DNA of 64,000 bases from Rhodanobacter sp. C05 (GTDB taxonomy: Bacteria > Pseudomonadota > Gammaproteobacteria > Xanthomonadales > Rhodanobacteraceae): positions 372,001 to 436,000 of the forward strand of contig NZ_MUNQ01000005.1 in the NCBI RefSeq assembly GCF_002001165.1, given 5' to 3'. Shown in pieces: positions 55,895 to 64,000 of the stretch. How positions within the stretch are numbered: position 1 is the first letter of the stretch; each line of letters starts with the position of its first letter. The position numbers were made by a program, and so were the translations under genes. Below the pieces are notes generated by a model that was given only the letters and a program-made list of their open reading frames with translations, was not told the origin of the DNA and did not search any database.

Positions 55895-57907
55895 TCAGTG
55901 TTCCTCGACGTGCAGGTCCTTCAACAACAGGTCGAGCTTGGCCTTCACCTCGTTTGCCGGCTGCGTGCCTTCGGCCTGGTAGTAGGCGGTGTAAAGCATG
56001 GTCGGTTTCGCTTCGGCCGAACCGTCGACCACGGCCATGCTCTTGGTCACGTCGTTCTCGTTGATGGCAGCCCCGTCATAGGGGTGCTGGCGGTGGACAA
56101 TCTTGTTCCATTCGCTCTTGTAGCTGTCGTCAAGATCATCAGGTGGCGCCATGCTGCGCGCGACATTCACCCAGTAGCGCTCGTGGGCATTGGCGGCCGT
56201 CCACACATCGGCGACATCCCACACCACCTTGCCGTGGTCGACGAAATAACTGAAGCCCAGGGTCAGCATGCTGTCCGGCTCGACCTTCTGCAGCTCGGGC
56301 GTGAAGGTGAAGCGCAACCGCTTCGAGGCATAGCTGAAACGATGGCCATAGTCGATATCGACGCGGATGTCCTTGAAGGCGGCCGGCAGCAGCGCGGTGT
56401 TCTTCAGGTAATCCTTCCACTGCGCCAGCGTGCCGTCGTACGCGACGAAGAAGAAATCCGTAAGCGCCTGCATGTTGATCAGGATATCGTGCTGCTGGCT
56501 TGCCGGCACAAGCCGCATCAGGGTGACATAGCCGTCCGGCACAGGCAGCGAGAACGTCATCACCAGCGCGTTCTCGTACGGTGCCGGCCACACCCGTACC
56601 TGCCAGTGCCGCTGCCAGGCATCCGTGTACGTGGTGTCCAGCGTCGGCTTGCCGAACGAGGTGATCCGGATTTTCTCGGGACCGATGTTGCGCGTCAGGA
56701 AGCCGATCTTCGCCAGCATGTCCATCAGTCTCACCGGGTCGCCATACAACTGGCTGGCAGACACGCTGTCGGGCTTGCGCAGGTGAAACAGGAAATTCTT
56801 GCCGACCAGGCCAGGCGTCACGTAGCCATTGTCGGCCAGCTTGGTATTTGTCCCCGGCTTCGTCGCCAAGCCCCAGGTGCCATTGCTGGCGCGGGTGATC
56901 AGTGCCGGAAAATCCTCCATCGAGGGCGAGCCGTACAGCAGCTGGTTGGAACCGGCACCGCGCGGAAACAGCTTGTCCGGCTCCTTGGCCAGCAAGGCCT
57001 TGAGCTGTGCATCGGCATAGGTGTCGAAGTGCTGCTGGAACGCGGCACTGAACTCGGCAAAACTCAACGGCAACGCAAACGAGGTCTTGAAAGTATTGCT
57101 GAGCGTCGTGTCGAACACGTCGAACTGATAGGGAATGCGCTGGTCGATCGACGCCAGATGCTCCGGCGCGCTCAGCACCATGCCGATCGGCAAGGCGTAG
57201 TTGAGGTTTTCATTCGCGGACTTCATCAGCACGATGCCGATGACCTTGCCGTCCTTGTCCAGCAGCGGGCCACCACTGTTGCCAGGCGAGGCCGCCGCCG
57301 AGAAGCGCATCCACTTCCAGCGCCCGTCCTGATCCTCTGGCGTGTCGGAGGTATACAGGCCGTCGCGGATCACCACGCCGGTGCCAAGTGCATTGCCGAC
57401 GGCGTAAACCACCTCGTTCAAGGCCGGCTTGGTGTCGACATCCAGCGCAGCCGCCGTCGCCGGCTGCGTGGCCAGCGAGAACACCACGAAATCCTGCTGC
57501 AGCGAATACTTCTCGATCTTGCCGATCCCGTAGACGTGGCCGCTGGCATCGCGCAGGGCCGGTTCGCCCCACAGGCTGCCGATGCCGACCTGCAGCACAT
57601 GCGCCGCGGTGACGTAACGGTTGTTGCCCAATGCGAAGGCCGTGCCGATCGAGTAGTACTTGTCGGTACGCTCCTGATACGGCAGCAGCTCCATCGGCAG
57701 CGGCTTTTCGTAGGTCAGCGGATCGTTGACCGGCTTGGCCGCCACCACTTCGAACGTGGCTGCCTGGATCTTCGGCAACACCGCGGGATCAAGGCTGGCG
57801 GCATGCGCAGCACCGCTGCACAGTACCGCCAGCGCCAGCCACGACAGGCAAGCCAGCGTCAGCGCCTTTGAGCCGGCCTTGCGCAGAATCATTTCCAGTA
57901 CGTGCAT
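55895..57907 (-). CDS. secreted trypsin-like serine protease with long C-terminal domain
   Basis: A 670-residue exported protein. The signal peptide ends AHAAS (about 34-38). A Trypsin_2-type protease domain follows, with His103 (VTAAHVLQ), Asp139 (LQQDFVVF) and Ser211 (SPGNSGGPLLD). Roughly 400 further residues have no domain I can name and no PDZ is evident, so it is not a DegP or DegS. It should act in the periplasm or outside the cell. ATG 57905-57907 was chosen for AAGGA 7-8 nt upstream; an ATG 15 bp further upstream is possible. It is divergent from lhr. Confidence 0.82.
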   Translation of the reverse strand: MHVLEMILRKAGSKALTLACLSWLALAVLCSGAAHAASLDPAVLPKIQAATFEVVAAKPVNDPLTYEKPLPMELLPYQERTDKYYSIGTAFALGNNRYVTAAHVLQVGIGSLWGEPALRDASGHVYGIGKIEKYSLQQDFVVFSLATQPATAAALDVDTKPALNEVVYAVGNALGTGVVIRDGLYTSDTPEDQDGRWKWMRFSAAASPGNSGGPLLDKDGKVIGIVLMKSANENLNYALPIGMVLSAPEHLASIDQRIPYQFDVFDTTLSNTFKTSFALPLSFAEFSAAFQQHFDTYADAQLKALLAKEPDKLFPRGAGSNQLLYGSPSMEDFPALITRASNGTWGLATKPGTNTKLADNGYVTPGLVGKNFLFHLRKPDSVSASQLYGDPVRLMDMLAKIGFLTRNIGPEKIRITSFGKPTLDTTYTDAWQRHWQVRVWPAPYENALVMTFSLPVPDGYVTLMRLVPASQQHDILINMQALTDFFFVAYDGTLAQWKDYLKNTALLPAAFKDIRVDIDYGHRFSYASKRLRFTFTPELQKVEPDSMLTLGFSYFVDHGKVVWDVADVWTAANAHERYWVNVARSMAPPDDLDDSYKSEWNKIVHRQHPYDGAAINENDVTKSMAVVDGSAEAKPTMLYTAYYQAEGTQPANEVKAKLDLLLKDLHVEEH

Positions 57908-58105
57908 GAGAGTCCTTCGCATGAAGGCCGCGCCGGATTCCCCGACGGGGCCCCTGACCTGCGACGGCCGAGCGTGAATATTGACATGCCGCAACGGCGC
58001 TTGCACCGCAGCCCACGGCGGATTCCATGACGGATCGCAGGATCTGAGAAAAGCCCCATATATGATGCAGTGACCCCTTCCCTGCCGCAGCGCCGATAAC
58101 CACCG

Positions 58106-61100
58106 ATGCGCCTGGATCCCAGCCCGCTGGACGATTTCCACCCGGCCGTTGCCGGCTGGTTTCGCCGCACCTTCGCCGCGCCCACCGCGGCGCAGGCCGC
58201 AGCGTGGCCGTCGATCCGCGGCGGCCGGCATACCCTGGTTGCCGCGCCCACCGGCTCGGGCAAGACGCTGACCGCTTTCCTGGCGGCGATCGACGCACTG
58301 GTGCGCGAAGGCGTGGCGCATGCCGGCGCGCTGGCGGACGCCACTACGGTGGTCTATGTGTCGCCATTGAAGGCGCTGTCGAATGACATCCACATCAACC
58401 TGGAAGCGCCACTGGAAGGCATCCGCGCCGAACTGGAGAAGCTCGGCCTGCCCGACGTGGCGATCCGTACCGCTGTGCGCACCGGCGACACGCCCCAGGT
58501 GGAACGCAACCTGCTGCGCAAACAGCCGCCGCACATCCTGGTGACCACGCCGGAATCGCTGTACGTGCTGCTCGGCTCGGACTCCGGCCGCACGATGCTG
58601 GCTGGCACGCGCACGGTGATCGTCGACGAGATCCACGCGATCGCCGGCAGCAAGCGCGGCTCGCATCTGGCGTTGTCGCTGGAGCGGTTGGAGTCGCTGT
58701 GCCAGCGGCGGTTGTTGCGGATCGGGCTGTCGGCGACACAGAAGCCCATCGAGGAAGTCGCCAGCTTCCTGGTTGGCGCCGGAGGAAGCGCCACGTTCAC
58801 TGCTCTTGCTCCTCCCCCTGCAAGCCCCGAAAAAGGGACTCCCTTCGGTCGCAGGGAGAGGTCGGGAGGGGGTGAAGCTTTTGATCTTGAGGCAAAGAGC
58901 ACCCCACCCCGGCCCTCCCCTGTACACAGGGGAGGGAGCGAATCAGTGCCATGCACCATCATCGACGTCGGCCACACCCGTGCGCGCGATCTCGCGATCG
59001 AGGTGCCGCCGGTACCGCTCGAAGCGGTGATGTCCAACGACTGCTGGGAGCTGGTCTACAACCAGCTTGCCCAACTGGTGCAGGCACATCGCACCACCCT
59101 GGTCTTCGTCAATACGCGACGGATGGCTGAACGCGCCGCGCGGTACCTGTCCGAGCGGCTTGGCAAGGAAACCGTCGCCGCCCATCACGGCAGCCTGGCA
59201 AAGGAGTTGCGGCTGGATGCCGAGCAACGGCTCAAGCGCGGTGAATTGTCGGTGCTGGTGGCGACCGCGTCGCTGGAACTTGGCATCGACATCGGCGAGG
59301 TCGACCTGGTCTGTCAGCTCGGCTCGCCGCGCTCGATCGCCGCCTTCCTGCAGCGCGCCGGCCGCTCCGGCCACAGTATCGACGGCACGCCGAAGGCGCG
59401 GCTGTTTCCCGCCACCCGTGACGACCTGATCGAATGCACCGCACTGCTGGATTGTGTGCGTCGAGGTGAACTGGATGCGCTGATCCTGCCACCGCAACCG
59501 CTCGACGTGCTGGCGCAGCAGATCGTCGCCGAAGTCGCCTGCCAGGAATGGGACGAGGATGCGCTGTACGACCTGGTGCGTCGCGCGCATCCGTATCGCA
59601 ATCTCGCACGTGCCGATTTCGACGCGGTGGTGCGCATGCTGGCCGAGGGTTTCACCACTCGCCGTGGCGCACGCGCGGCGTACATCCATCGCGATGCCGT
59701 GCATCGCCAGTTGCGTGCACGCCGCGGCGCGCGGCTCACCGCGTTGACTTCTGGCGGCACCATTCCCGACACCGCCGACTACAAGGTGGTGTTGGAGCCG
59801 CAGGCGATCATCGTCGGTACGGTGAACGAGGACTTCGCGGTCGAGAGCATGGCCGGCGATATCTTCCAGCTCGGCAACACCAGCTATCGCATCCAGCGCG
59901 TGGAGCGCGATCGGCTGCGGGTGGAAGATGCGCATGGCGCGCCGCCGAGCATTCCGTTCTGGCTGGGCGAGGCGCCGGGACGCAGCAAGGAATTGTCGTT
60001 CGGCGTGTCACGGCTGCGCGATGGAATCTCTGCGCAACTGGATGCCGGTGGTGTGCCGGCTGCACAGGCATGGCTTGCCGATCAACTCGGCTTGAAAGAA
60101 GCGGCCACGCAACAGCTGGTCGATTATCTGGCCCGCGCCAAGGCCGCGCTTGGCGTGTTGCCAACCCAGCACACCCTGGTGCTGGAACGCTTCTTCGACG
60201 AATCCGGCGGCACCCAGCTGGTGATCCACACACCGTGGGGCAGCCGCATCAATCGCGCGTGGGGGCTGGCGCTGCGCAAGCGCTTCTGCCGCCAGTTCAA
60301 CTTCGAGTTGCAGGCGGCGGCGACCGAGGATGCGATCGTGCTGTCGCTGTCGACCAGCCACAGTTTCCCGCTGGAGGAAGTCGCGCATTACCTGCATTCG
60401 AACACCGCCGAACACGTGCTGATCCAGGCCCTGCTCGATGCCCCGCTGTTCCCCGCGCGCTGGCGCTGGAACGCGGTGACCGCACTGGCGCTGCCGCGCT
60501 TCACCGGTGGCAAGAAGACGCCGCCACCGCTGCAGCGGATGAAGAGCGAGGACCTGCTCGCCGCCGTATTCCCCGATCAGGTTGCCTGCCTGGAGAACAT
60601 CGTGGGCGAGCGCGAGGTACCGGATCATCCGCTGATCAACCAGACCATGCACGACTGCCTGCGCGAAGCGATGGACGTGGATGGCTTGTTGCAGATCCTG
60701 CGCGGACTGGAGAGCGGCGAGATCAGCGTGATCGCGCGCGACCTCACCGGGCCGAGTCCACTCGCCGCCGAAGTACTAAACGCCGCACCGTACGCCTTCC
60801 TCGACGATGCGCCGCTGGAGGAGCGCCGCACCCAGGCCGTGCAGACGCGTCGCTGGAACGACAGCGACAGTGCCGACGATCTGGGCCGACTCGATCCCGA
60901 GGCGATCGCCGCCGTGCGCGACGAGGCGTGGCCGCAGGTACGCGACGCGGACGAGATGCACGAGGCGCTTAGCTTGCTGGGCTTCGTCACTGCCGATGAA
61001 GTGGCGGCCAATCACGGTTGGCATGAGCGGTTGCAGACGTTGGCCAAAGCAAGCCGCGCGACTTTGCTCACACTTGAAAAGCAGATCTGGACATCCGCGG

Positions 61101-62581
61101 AGAAACTGCCGTTATTGCAGACCCTGCATCCGTCCGCGTCGATGCAACCGGCGATCAGCGCCCCCGTCGAATACGCAGCGCAGGCATGGACCCGCGAGAA
61201 TGCGCTGCTGGAACTGGTACGCCATCGCCTCGGCGGCCTCGGCCCGGTCACCGTGGCGGCGCTGGCCCATTCGCTGATGGTCGAAGCGGGCGAGGTCGAG
61301 CACACCCTGCTCCGCCTGCAGTCCGAAGGCTATGTGATGCAGGGTCGCTTCACCGCCGATGCGACTGACACCGAATGGTGCGAGCGGCATCTGCTGGCGC
61401 GCATCCATCGCTATACCCTCGGTCGGCTGCGTCGCGAGATCGAGCCGGTCAGTCGACGCGAATTGATGCGCTTCCTGTTCGACTGGCAGCACGTGTCGGC
61501 AGCGACCCGGCGCAGCGGACCGGATGCGTTGAGCGCCACGCTGGCGCAGCTGGAGGGTTTCGAGGCAGCGGCCGGTGCGTGGGAAACGGAGATCCTGCCG
61601 GCGCGCATCAACGATTATTCGATCAGCTGGCTGGACGAGCTGTGTCGCGCCGGTCGCGTCAGCTGGGGCCGCCTGCGCGCCAGTAATGGTGGTGGCGGTG
61701 GCCCACTGCGCAGCACGCCGATCGTGCTGTTGCCACGTCGCAGCATGAACATGTGGACGTCCATCGCATCGGCCGAGAACACCCAGGACATTCTGCTGTC
61801 ATCGCGCGCCCAGGCCGTCGCCGATGCGCTGGGCGAGCAAGGCGCGTTGTTCTTCGACGAGCTGCTCGGCGTCACGCATCTGCTGCGTACCGAACTGGAG
61901 GACGCGCTAGGTGAGCTGGTTGCCGCCGGCCGAGTCAGCGCCGACAGCTTTGCCGGCCTGCGTGCGCTGCTGCTGCCGGCGGCGAAGCGCGATGGCGGTC
62001 GGCATCGTCGTTTGCGCCGGCATCTGCTCAATGGCATTGAGGATGCCGGACGCTGGTCGTTGACGTGCAGCGGCGGCAGGAGCAAAGCCGATCCCGACGC
62101 GATCGAACACATCGCACGCACCCTGCTGCATCGCTACGGCGTGGTGTTCTGGAAATTACTTGAACGCGAGGCACCATGGTTGCCGTCATGGCGTGAATTG
62201 CTGTGGGTGTACCGCCGGTTGGAGGCACGCGGCGAAATCCGCGGCGGTCGTTTCATCGAAGGTCTGGTCGGCGAGCAGTTCGCCCTGCCCGAAGCGATCG
62301 CGCCATTGCGCGCGGTACGCCAGCGCGTGGACGATGGCGAACTGGTCTGCCTCAGCGGCTGCGATCCATTGAACCTGATCGGCACCGTACTGGTCGGCGA
62401 CAAGGTGCCGGCGCTGACTGGTTCGCGCGTGCTGTACCGCAATGGCGTGGCGATTGCTGCCCTGGTCGGCGGCAAACTCGCGCCACTGATCGAGTTGTCG
62501 GTCACCGACATCCAGATCGCGAAACATGCGTTGCTGCGGCATCCACCCTCGTTGCCCGACGCGTTGACTGCGACGCACTAG
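58106..62581 (+). CDS. lhr: large helicase-related protein Lhr
   Basis: A 1491-residue superfamily 2 ATP-dependent helicase that tracks 3'-5' on DNA and may take part in repair. Motif I APTGSGKT is at about 46-53, motif II DEIH at 174-177 and motif III SATQ near 215. The second RecA-like domain follows with [17 protein letters not shown] and [10 protein letters not shown], then winged-helix, Lhr core and the long Lhr C-terminal domain. About 54 residues (227-280), rich in Pro, Gly, Ser and Arg, are inserted between LVGAG and the normally adjoining PCTIIDVGH; they are encoded by a repeat-like segment (see 58784-58945). The frame stays open throughout. Confidence 0.93.
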   Translation: MRLDPSPLDDFHPAVAGWFRRTFAAPTAAQAAAWPSIRGGRHTLVAAPTGSGKTLTAFLAAIDALVREGVAHAGALADATTVVYVSPLKALSNDIHINLEAPLEGIRAELEKLGLPDVAIRTAVRTGDTPQVERNLLRKQPPHILVTTPESLYVLLGSDSGRTMLAGTRTVIVDEIHAIAGSKRGSHLALSLERLESLCQRRLLRIGLSATQKPIEEVASFLVGAGGSATFTALAPPPASPEKGTPFGRRERSGGGEAFDLEAKSTPPRPSPVHRGGSESVPCTIIDVGHTRARDLAIEVPPVPLEAVMSNDCWELVYNQLAQLVQAHRTTLVFVNTRRMAERAARYLSERLGKETVAAHHGSLAKELRLDAEQRLKRGELSVLVATASLELGIDIGEVDLVCQLGSPRSIAAFLQRAGRSGHSIDGTPKARLFPATRDDLIECTALLDCVRRGELDALILPPQPLDVLAQQIVAEVACQEWDEDALYDLVRRAHPYRNLARADFDAVVRMLAEGFTTRRGARAAYIHRDAVHRQLRARRGARLTALTSGGTIPDTADYKVVLEPQAIIVGTVNEDFAVESMAGDIFQLGNTSYRIQRVERDRLRVEDAHGAPPSIPFWLGEAPGRSKELSFGVSRLRDGISAQLDAGGVPAAQAWLADQLGLKEAATQQLVDYLARAKAALGVLPTQHTLVLERFFDESGGTQLVIHTPWGSRINRAWGLALRKRFCRQFNFELQAAATEDAIVLSLSTSHSFPLEEVAHYLHSNTAEHVLIQALLDAPLFPARWRWNAVTALALPRFTGGKKTPPPLQRMKSEDLLAAVFPDQVACLENIVGEREVPDHPLINQTMHDCLREAMDVDGLLQILRGLESGEISVIARDLTGPSPLAAEVLNAAPYAFLDDAPLEERRTQAVQTRRWNDSDSADDLGRLDPEAIAAVRDEAWPQVRDADEMHEALSLLGFVTADEVAANHGWHERLQTLAKASRATLLTLEKQIWTSAEKLPLLQTLHPSASMQPAISAPVEYAAQAWTRENALLELVRHRLGGLGPVTVAALAHSLMVEAGEVEHTLLRLQSEGYVMQGRFTADATDTEWCERHLLARIHRYTLGRLRREIEPVSRRELMRFLFDWQHVSAATRRSGPDALSATLAQLEGFEAAAGAWETEILPARINDYSISWLDELCRAGRVSWGRLRASNGGGGGPLRSTPIVLLPRRSMNMWTSIASAENTQDILLSSRAQAVADALGEQGALFFDELLGVTHLLRTELEDALGELVAAGRVSADSFAGLRALLLPAAKRDGGRHRRLRRHLLNGIEDAGRWSLTCSGGRSKADPDAIEHIARTLLHRYGVVFWKLLEREAPWLPSWRELLWVYRRLEARGEIRGGRFIEGLVGEQFALPEAIAPLRAVRQRVDDGELVCLSGCDPLNLIGTVLVGDKVPALTGSRVLYRNGVAIAALVGGKLAPLIELSVTDIQIAKHALLRHPPSLPDALTATH
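58784..58945. repeat. inverted pair of palindromic (REP/BIME-like) units inside lhr
   Basis: About 162 bp (54 codons) that break conserved lhr sequence. The first unit has a stem of CTCCCCCTGC (58812-58821) with GCAGGGAGAG (58851-58860), one mismatch. The second has a perfect 11-bp stem (58913-58923 with 58926-58936). The outer tails, GGTCGGGAGGGGGT at 58860-58873 and ACCCCACCCCGGCC at 58901-58914, are complementary at 11 of 14 positions, so the units face each other in inverted order as in a BIME. Such C/G-rich hairpins are normally intergenic in Xanthomonadales. The host gene stays in frame. Confidence 0.7.
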
Positions 62582-62596
62582 GAAAGGTCCGATCCG

Positions 62597-62755
62597 ATGG
62601 GCTGCCTGCCATTATTGCTGCTGTTTCCGCTGGGCTTCGGCGTGGGCTACGTGATCGCCGGCCAGACCGGTGCCCTGTGGGGCGCCGGCATCGGCTTCCT
62701 GCTCGGCTTGCTGGCGATGGGACTATTCATCAAGGCACTCCGTGTTCGGCGCTGA
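62597..62755 (+). CDS. small two-helix membrane protein (52 aa)
   Basis: A 52-residue, very hydrophobic protein, MGCLPLLLLFPLGF to FIKALRVRR, with two glycine-rich membrane helices and a basic C-terminal tail. The start lies 16 bp after the lhr stop with GGAAAGG 10-16 nt upstream, so it is probably co-transcribed with lhr. Glycine spacing (GxGxGxxxG-like) suggests helix packing or oligomerisation. I do not recognise a family. A cysteine at position 3 could be a lipidation site, but no upstream signal exists. Confidence 0.6.
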   Translation: MGCLPLLLLFPLGFGVGYVIAGQTGALWGAGIGFLLGLLAMGLFIKALRVRR

Positions 62756-62760
62756 TGACT

Positions 62761-62989
62761 TCAAAGCTTGAGATAGATGCGACGCCGATCCATCGTGTAG
62801 ACGATCAGCCACCACGAACACCAGCGCGAACGCCAGCGAGGAAACATAGGGGCCGAACGGGAACGTTATCCAACCGGCGAACACATGTTTATGGATCAAC
62901 TTCTGCCAGCCCAGCGCGGGCAGCAGTATCTGCATCAGTTCGGAACCCGCGTAGGCGGCGTTCGCGTTGACGCCGAAGCAGCGATGCGT
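62761..62989 (-). pseudogene. NagX-like acyltransferase, frameshifted C-terminal remnant
   Basis: Directly after the hexosaminidase stop, the minus strand encodes FGVNANAAYAGSELMQ, then FAGWITFPFGPYVSSLAFALVF in one frame. About one nucleotide out of register it encodes WWLIVYTMDRRRIYLKL and a stop. Together they read as the last 75 or so residues of a NagX/DUF5009-type membrane acyltransferase, a gene usually placed beside GH20 hexosaminidase in chitobiose or N-glycan use. The rest is missing and there is no start codon at the right place. I take it as the scar of a deletion plus a frameshift; a sequencing indel would explain only the frameshift. Confidence 0.65.
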
Positions 62990-64000
62990 TCACGGCTTTG
63001 TTGCACCCGGCATCAAGGCGACCCGATCGAGCGCGTACAACGGGCCATCGATCGGTGCGGTGTAGATCAGGCACAACGCATGCTTGCCCTGCTGTGCGGG
63101 CATGGCCGCGTCGAGCGTGAAGCGTCGCGCACTATGCGCCGGATCAGGTAGTGGCAGTGTAGCCAGCACCGTCCCGGTACATTGATCCTGGTGTACCACC
63201 AGTTCGCCGAATGGCGTGCTGTGCGGACGAGACACCACCAGCTTTGCGTCATGTGCCAGCGCGTAATTGCGCTCAAGCCGTACGGCATCGACGTGGATTC
63301 TCGCGATACCATCCATTGGCGTCGCCGGATACAACTGGCAGGCGTTGAACACGTTGATGCCGTACACCGGCGCCGGCGAGGTGGCATCGGGCATCGGCTG
63401 CACGCGCAGGCGGAAATCGCTGCCCGGACAATTCGGCATCTCGTTGCCGCCGACGCTGAACAGGCTGGCCCGATCCAGCACACGCTGGCTTGGTGCGGCC
63501 AGCACGCTGCCGTCGCTGGCAAACGACGCCGCACGTATCGTCACCGGCAACCTCACTTCGAAAGGTACCTGGTAAGCCGGTGCGCGCCGGTCGGGCGCGT
63601 GGCCATCCAGCGTGTAATGCAGCTCACCATAGCCAGCCTGATTGGACAGCGTGACTTGCGTCGTACCGCTGGCCAGCGCGGCGCCACGATCTATCCTGAT
63701 GTCCGATGCGAACGCACTGTCGGCATAGCCGATGTCCTGCGCGCGATAACGCGCGAACTGCGCCGGCAACCGGCCGAGGAAACCGTTCCAGTCGCGCAAT
63801 ACGGCTGGCGACCAGTCCACTTCGCTCAACGCGTCCAGCCGTGGAAACACCGCATGCTCCACATGCTTCATCGTCGGCATGTGCTCGGTCCACACGTTCG
63901 CCTGCGCGCCCAGTACATGGGCCGTCTGCGCTGCATCGAGTTCCTTCGGCACCGGCTCGAACGCATATACGCTGGCCAGATCGCGCACGGGTATGCGTCC
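62990..64000 (-). CDS. GH20 beta-N-acetylhexosaminidase, C-terminal part (5' end outside window)
   Basis: Partial: 336 residues are visible, open to the window edge. The end of the catalytic barrel is unmistakable (VLGAQANVWTEHMPTMKHVEHAVFPRLDALSEVDWSP). It is followed by a CHB_HEX_C-type beta domain (LHYTLDGHAPDRRAPAYQVPFEVRLPVTIRA) and a further C-terminal beta-rich region. The catalytic Asp-Glu pair lies outside the window. The enzyme removes terminal GlcNAc/GalNAc from chitin oligomers or glycans and is probably exported (signal not visible). It abuts the remnant of a nagX-like gene. Confidence 0.9.
   Translation of the reverse strand, partial: GRIPVRDLASVYAFEPVPKELDAAQTAHVLGAQANVWTEHMPTMKHVEHAVFPRLDALSEVDWSPAVLRDWNGFLGRLPAQFARYRAQDIGYADSAFASDIRIDRGAALASGTTQVTLSNQAGYGELHYTLDGHAPDRRAPAYQVPFEVRLPVTIRAASFASDGSVLAAPSQRVLDRASLFSVGGNEMPNCPGSDFRLRVQPMPDATSPAPVYGINVFNACQLYPATPMDGIARIHVDAVRLERNYALAHDAKLVVSRPHSTPFGELVVHQDQCTGTVLATLPLPDPAHSARRFTLDAAMPAQQGKHALCLIYTAPIDGPLYALDRVALMPGATKP

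Noticed and set aside
58800..58940. A CRISPR or integron-like repeat in lhr
   Set aside because: There are only two hairpin units, in inverted order and unequal in sequence, with no regularly spaced spacers and no cas or integrase gene.

Overview
The window is GC-rich bacterial chromosome, tightly packed with genes on both strands. It carries no recognisable prophage, transposase, CRISPR array or plasmid replication gene. Gene content and order point to a gammaproteobacterium of the Xanthomonadales/Lysobacterales, most likely Rhodanobacteraceae (Rhodanobacter/Dyella-like): the tsaC-topA-dprA-LysM block beside def-fmt-rsmB, a GDSL autotransporter, an ECF sigma/RskA locus beside a Cfa/DUF1365/DUF1295 lipid operon, and a perfect CRP/Clp-type palindrome. 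The genus is inference; no rRNA gene is present to test it.

Layout. 0-13 kb: the end of pepN, a small conserved-looking ORF, a 0.6-kb non-coding gap holding a CRP-like site and two terminators, then mnmG, a GYF/RDD membrane protein, tex, a GDSL esterase autotransporter, a YbaY-type lipoprotein, purD and a stand-alone AMP ligase. 13-22 kb: tsaC, topA, dprA and a LysM protein on the minus strand, divergent from def-fmt-rsmB (tRNA and translation housekeeping plus DNA topology and uptake). 22-33 kb: a surface-glycan block with two ArnT/PMT-like GT39 enzymes, an O-antigen ligase-like protein, four glycosyltransferases, a CDP-glycerol-transferase-like protein, a small TPR protein and an LpxL-like acyltransferase. 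It lacks an obvious flippase or transporter, so it looks like LPS outer-core or O-antigen completion. 33-36 kb: dtd, rpoD with its own promoter and terminator, and a tRNA with a CAT anticodon.

36-47 kb holds the most coherent accessory system. An ECF sigma factor and a membrane anti-sigma (RskA type, no cysteines) overlap by 4 nt and are followed by a photolyase, a fatty acid desaturase, an FAD amine-oxidase-like protein, DUF1365, a Cfa-like methyltransferase, DUF2878, DUF1295, a second Cfa-like methyltransferase, a lipocalin and an esterase lipoprotein. Most junctions are 4-nt overlaps. In other proteobacteria such genes belong to the singlet-oxygen/photo-oxidative response and remodel unsaturated membrane acyl chains. 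Here the usual zinc anti-sigma ChrR is absent, and the first Cfa homologue lacks two bicarbonate-binding residues of E. coli Cfa.

47-64 kb: pbpC and a bacterial alpha-2-macroglobulin lipoprotein in one operon (periplasmic defence and repair), a monoacylglycerol-lipase-like hydrolase, a secreted trypsin-like protease, and the large helicase gene lhr. lhr is interrupted in frame by about 160 bp that looks like a pair of inverted palindromic repeats. The window closes with a 52-residue membrane protein, a frameshifted remnant of a NagX-like gene and the 3' end of a GH20 beta-hexosaminidase gene.
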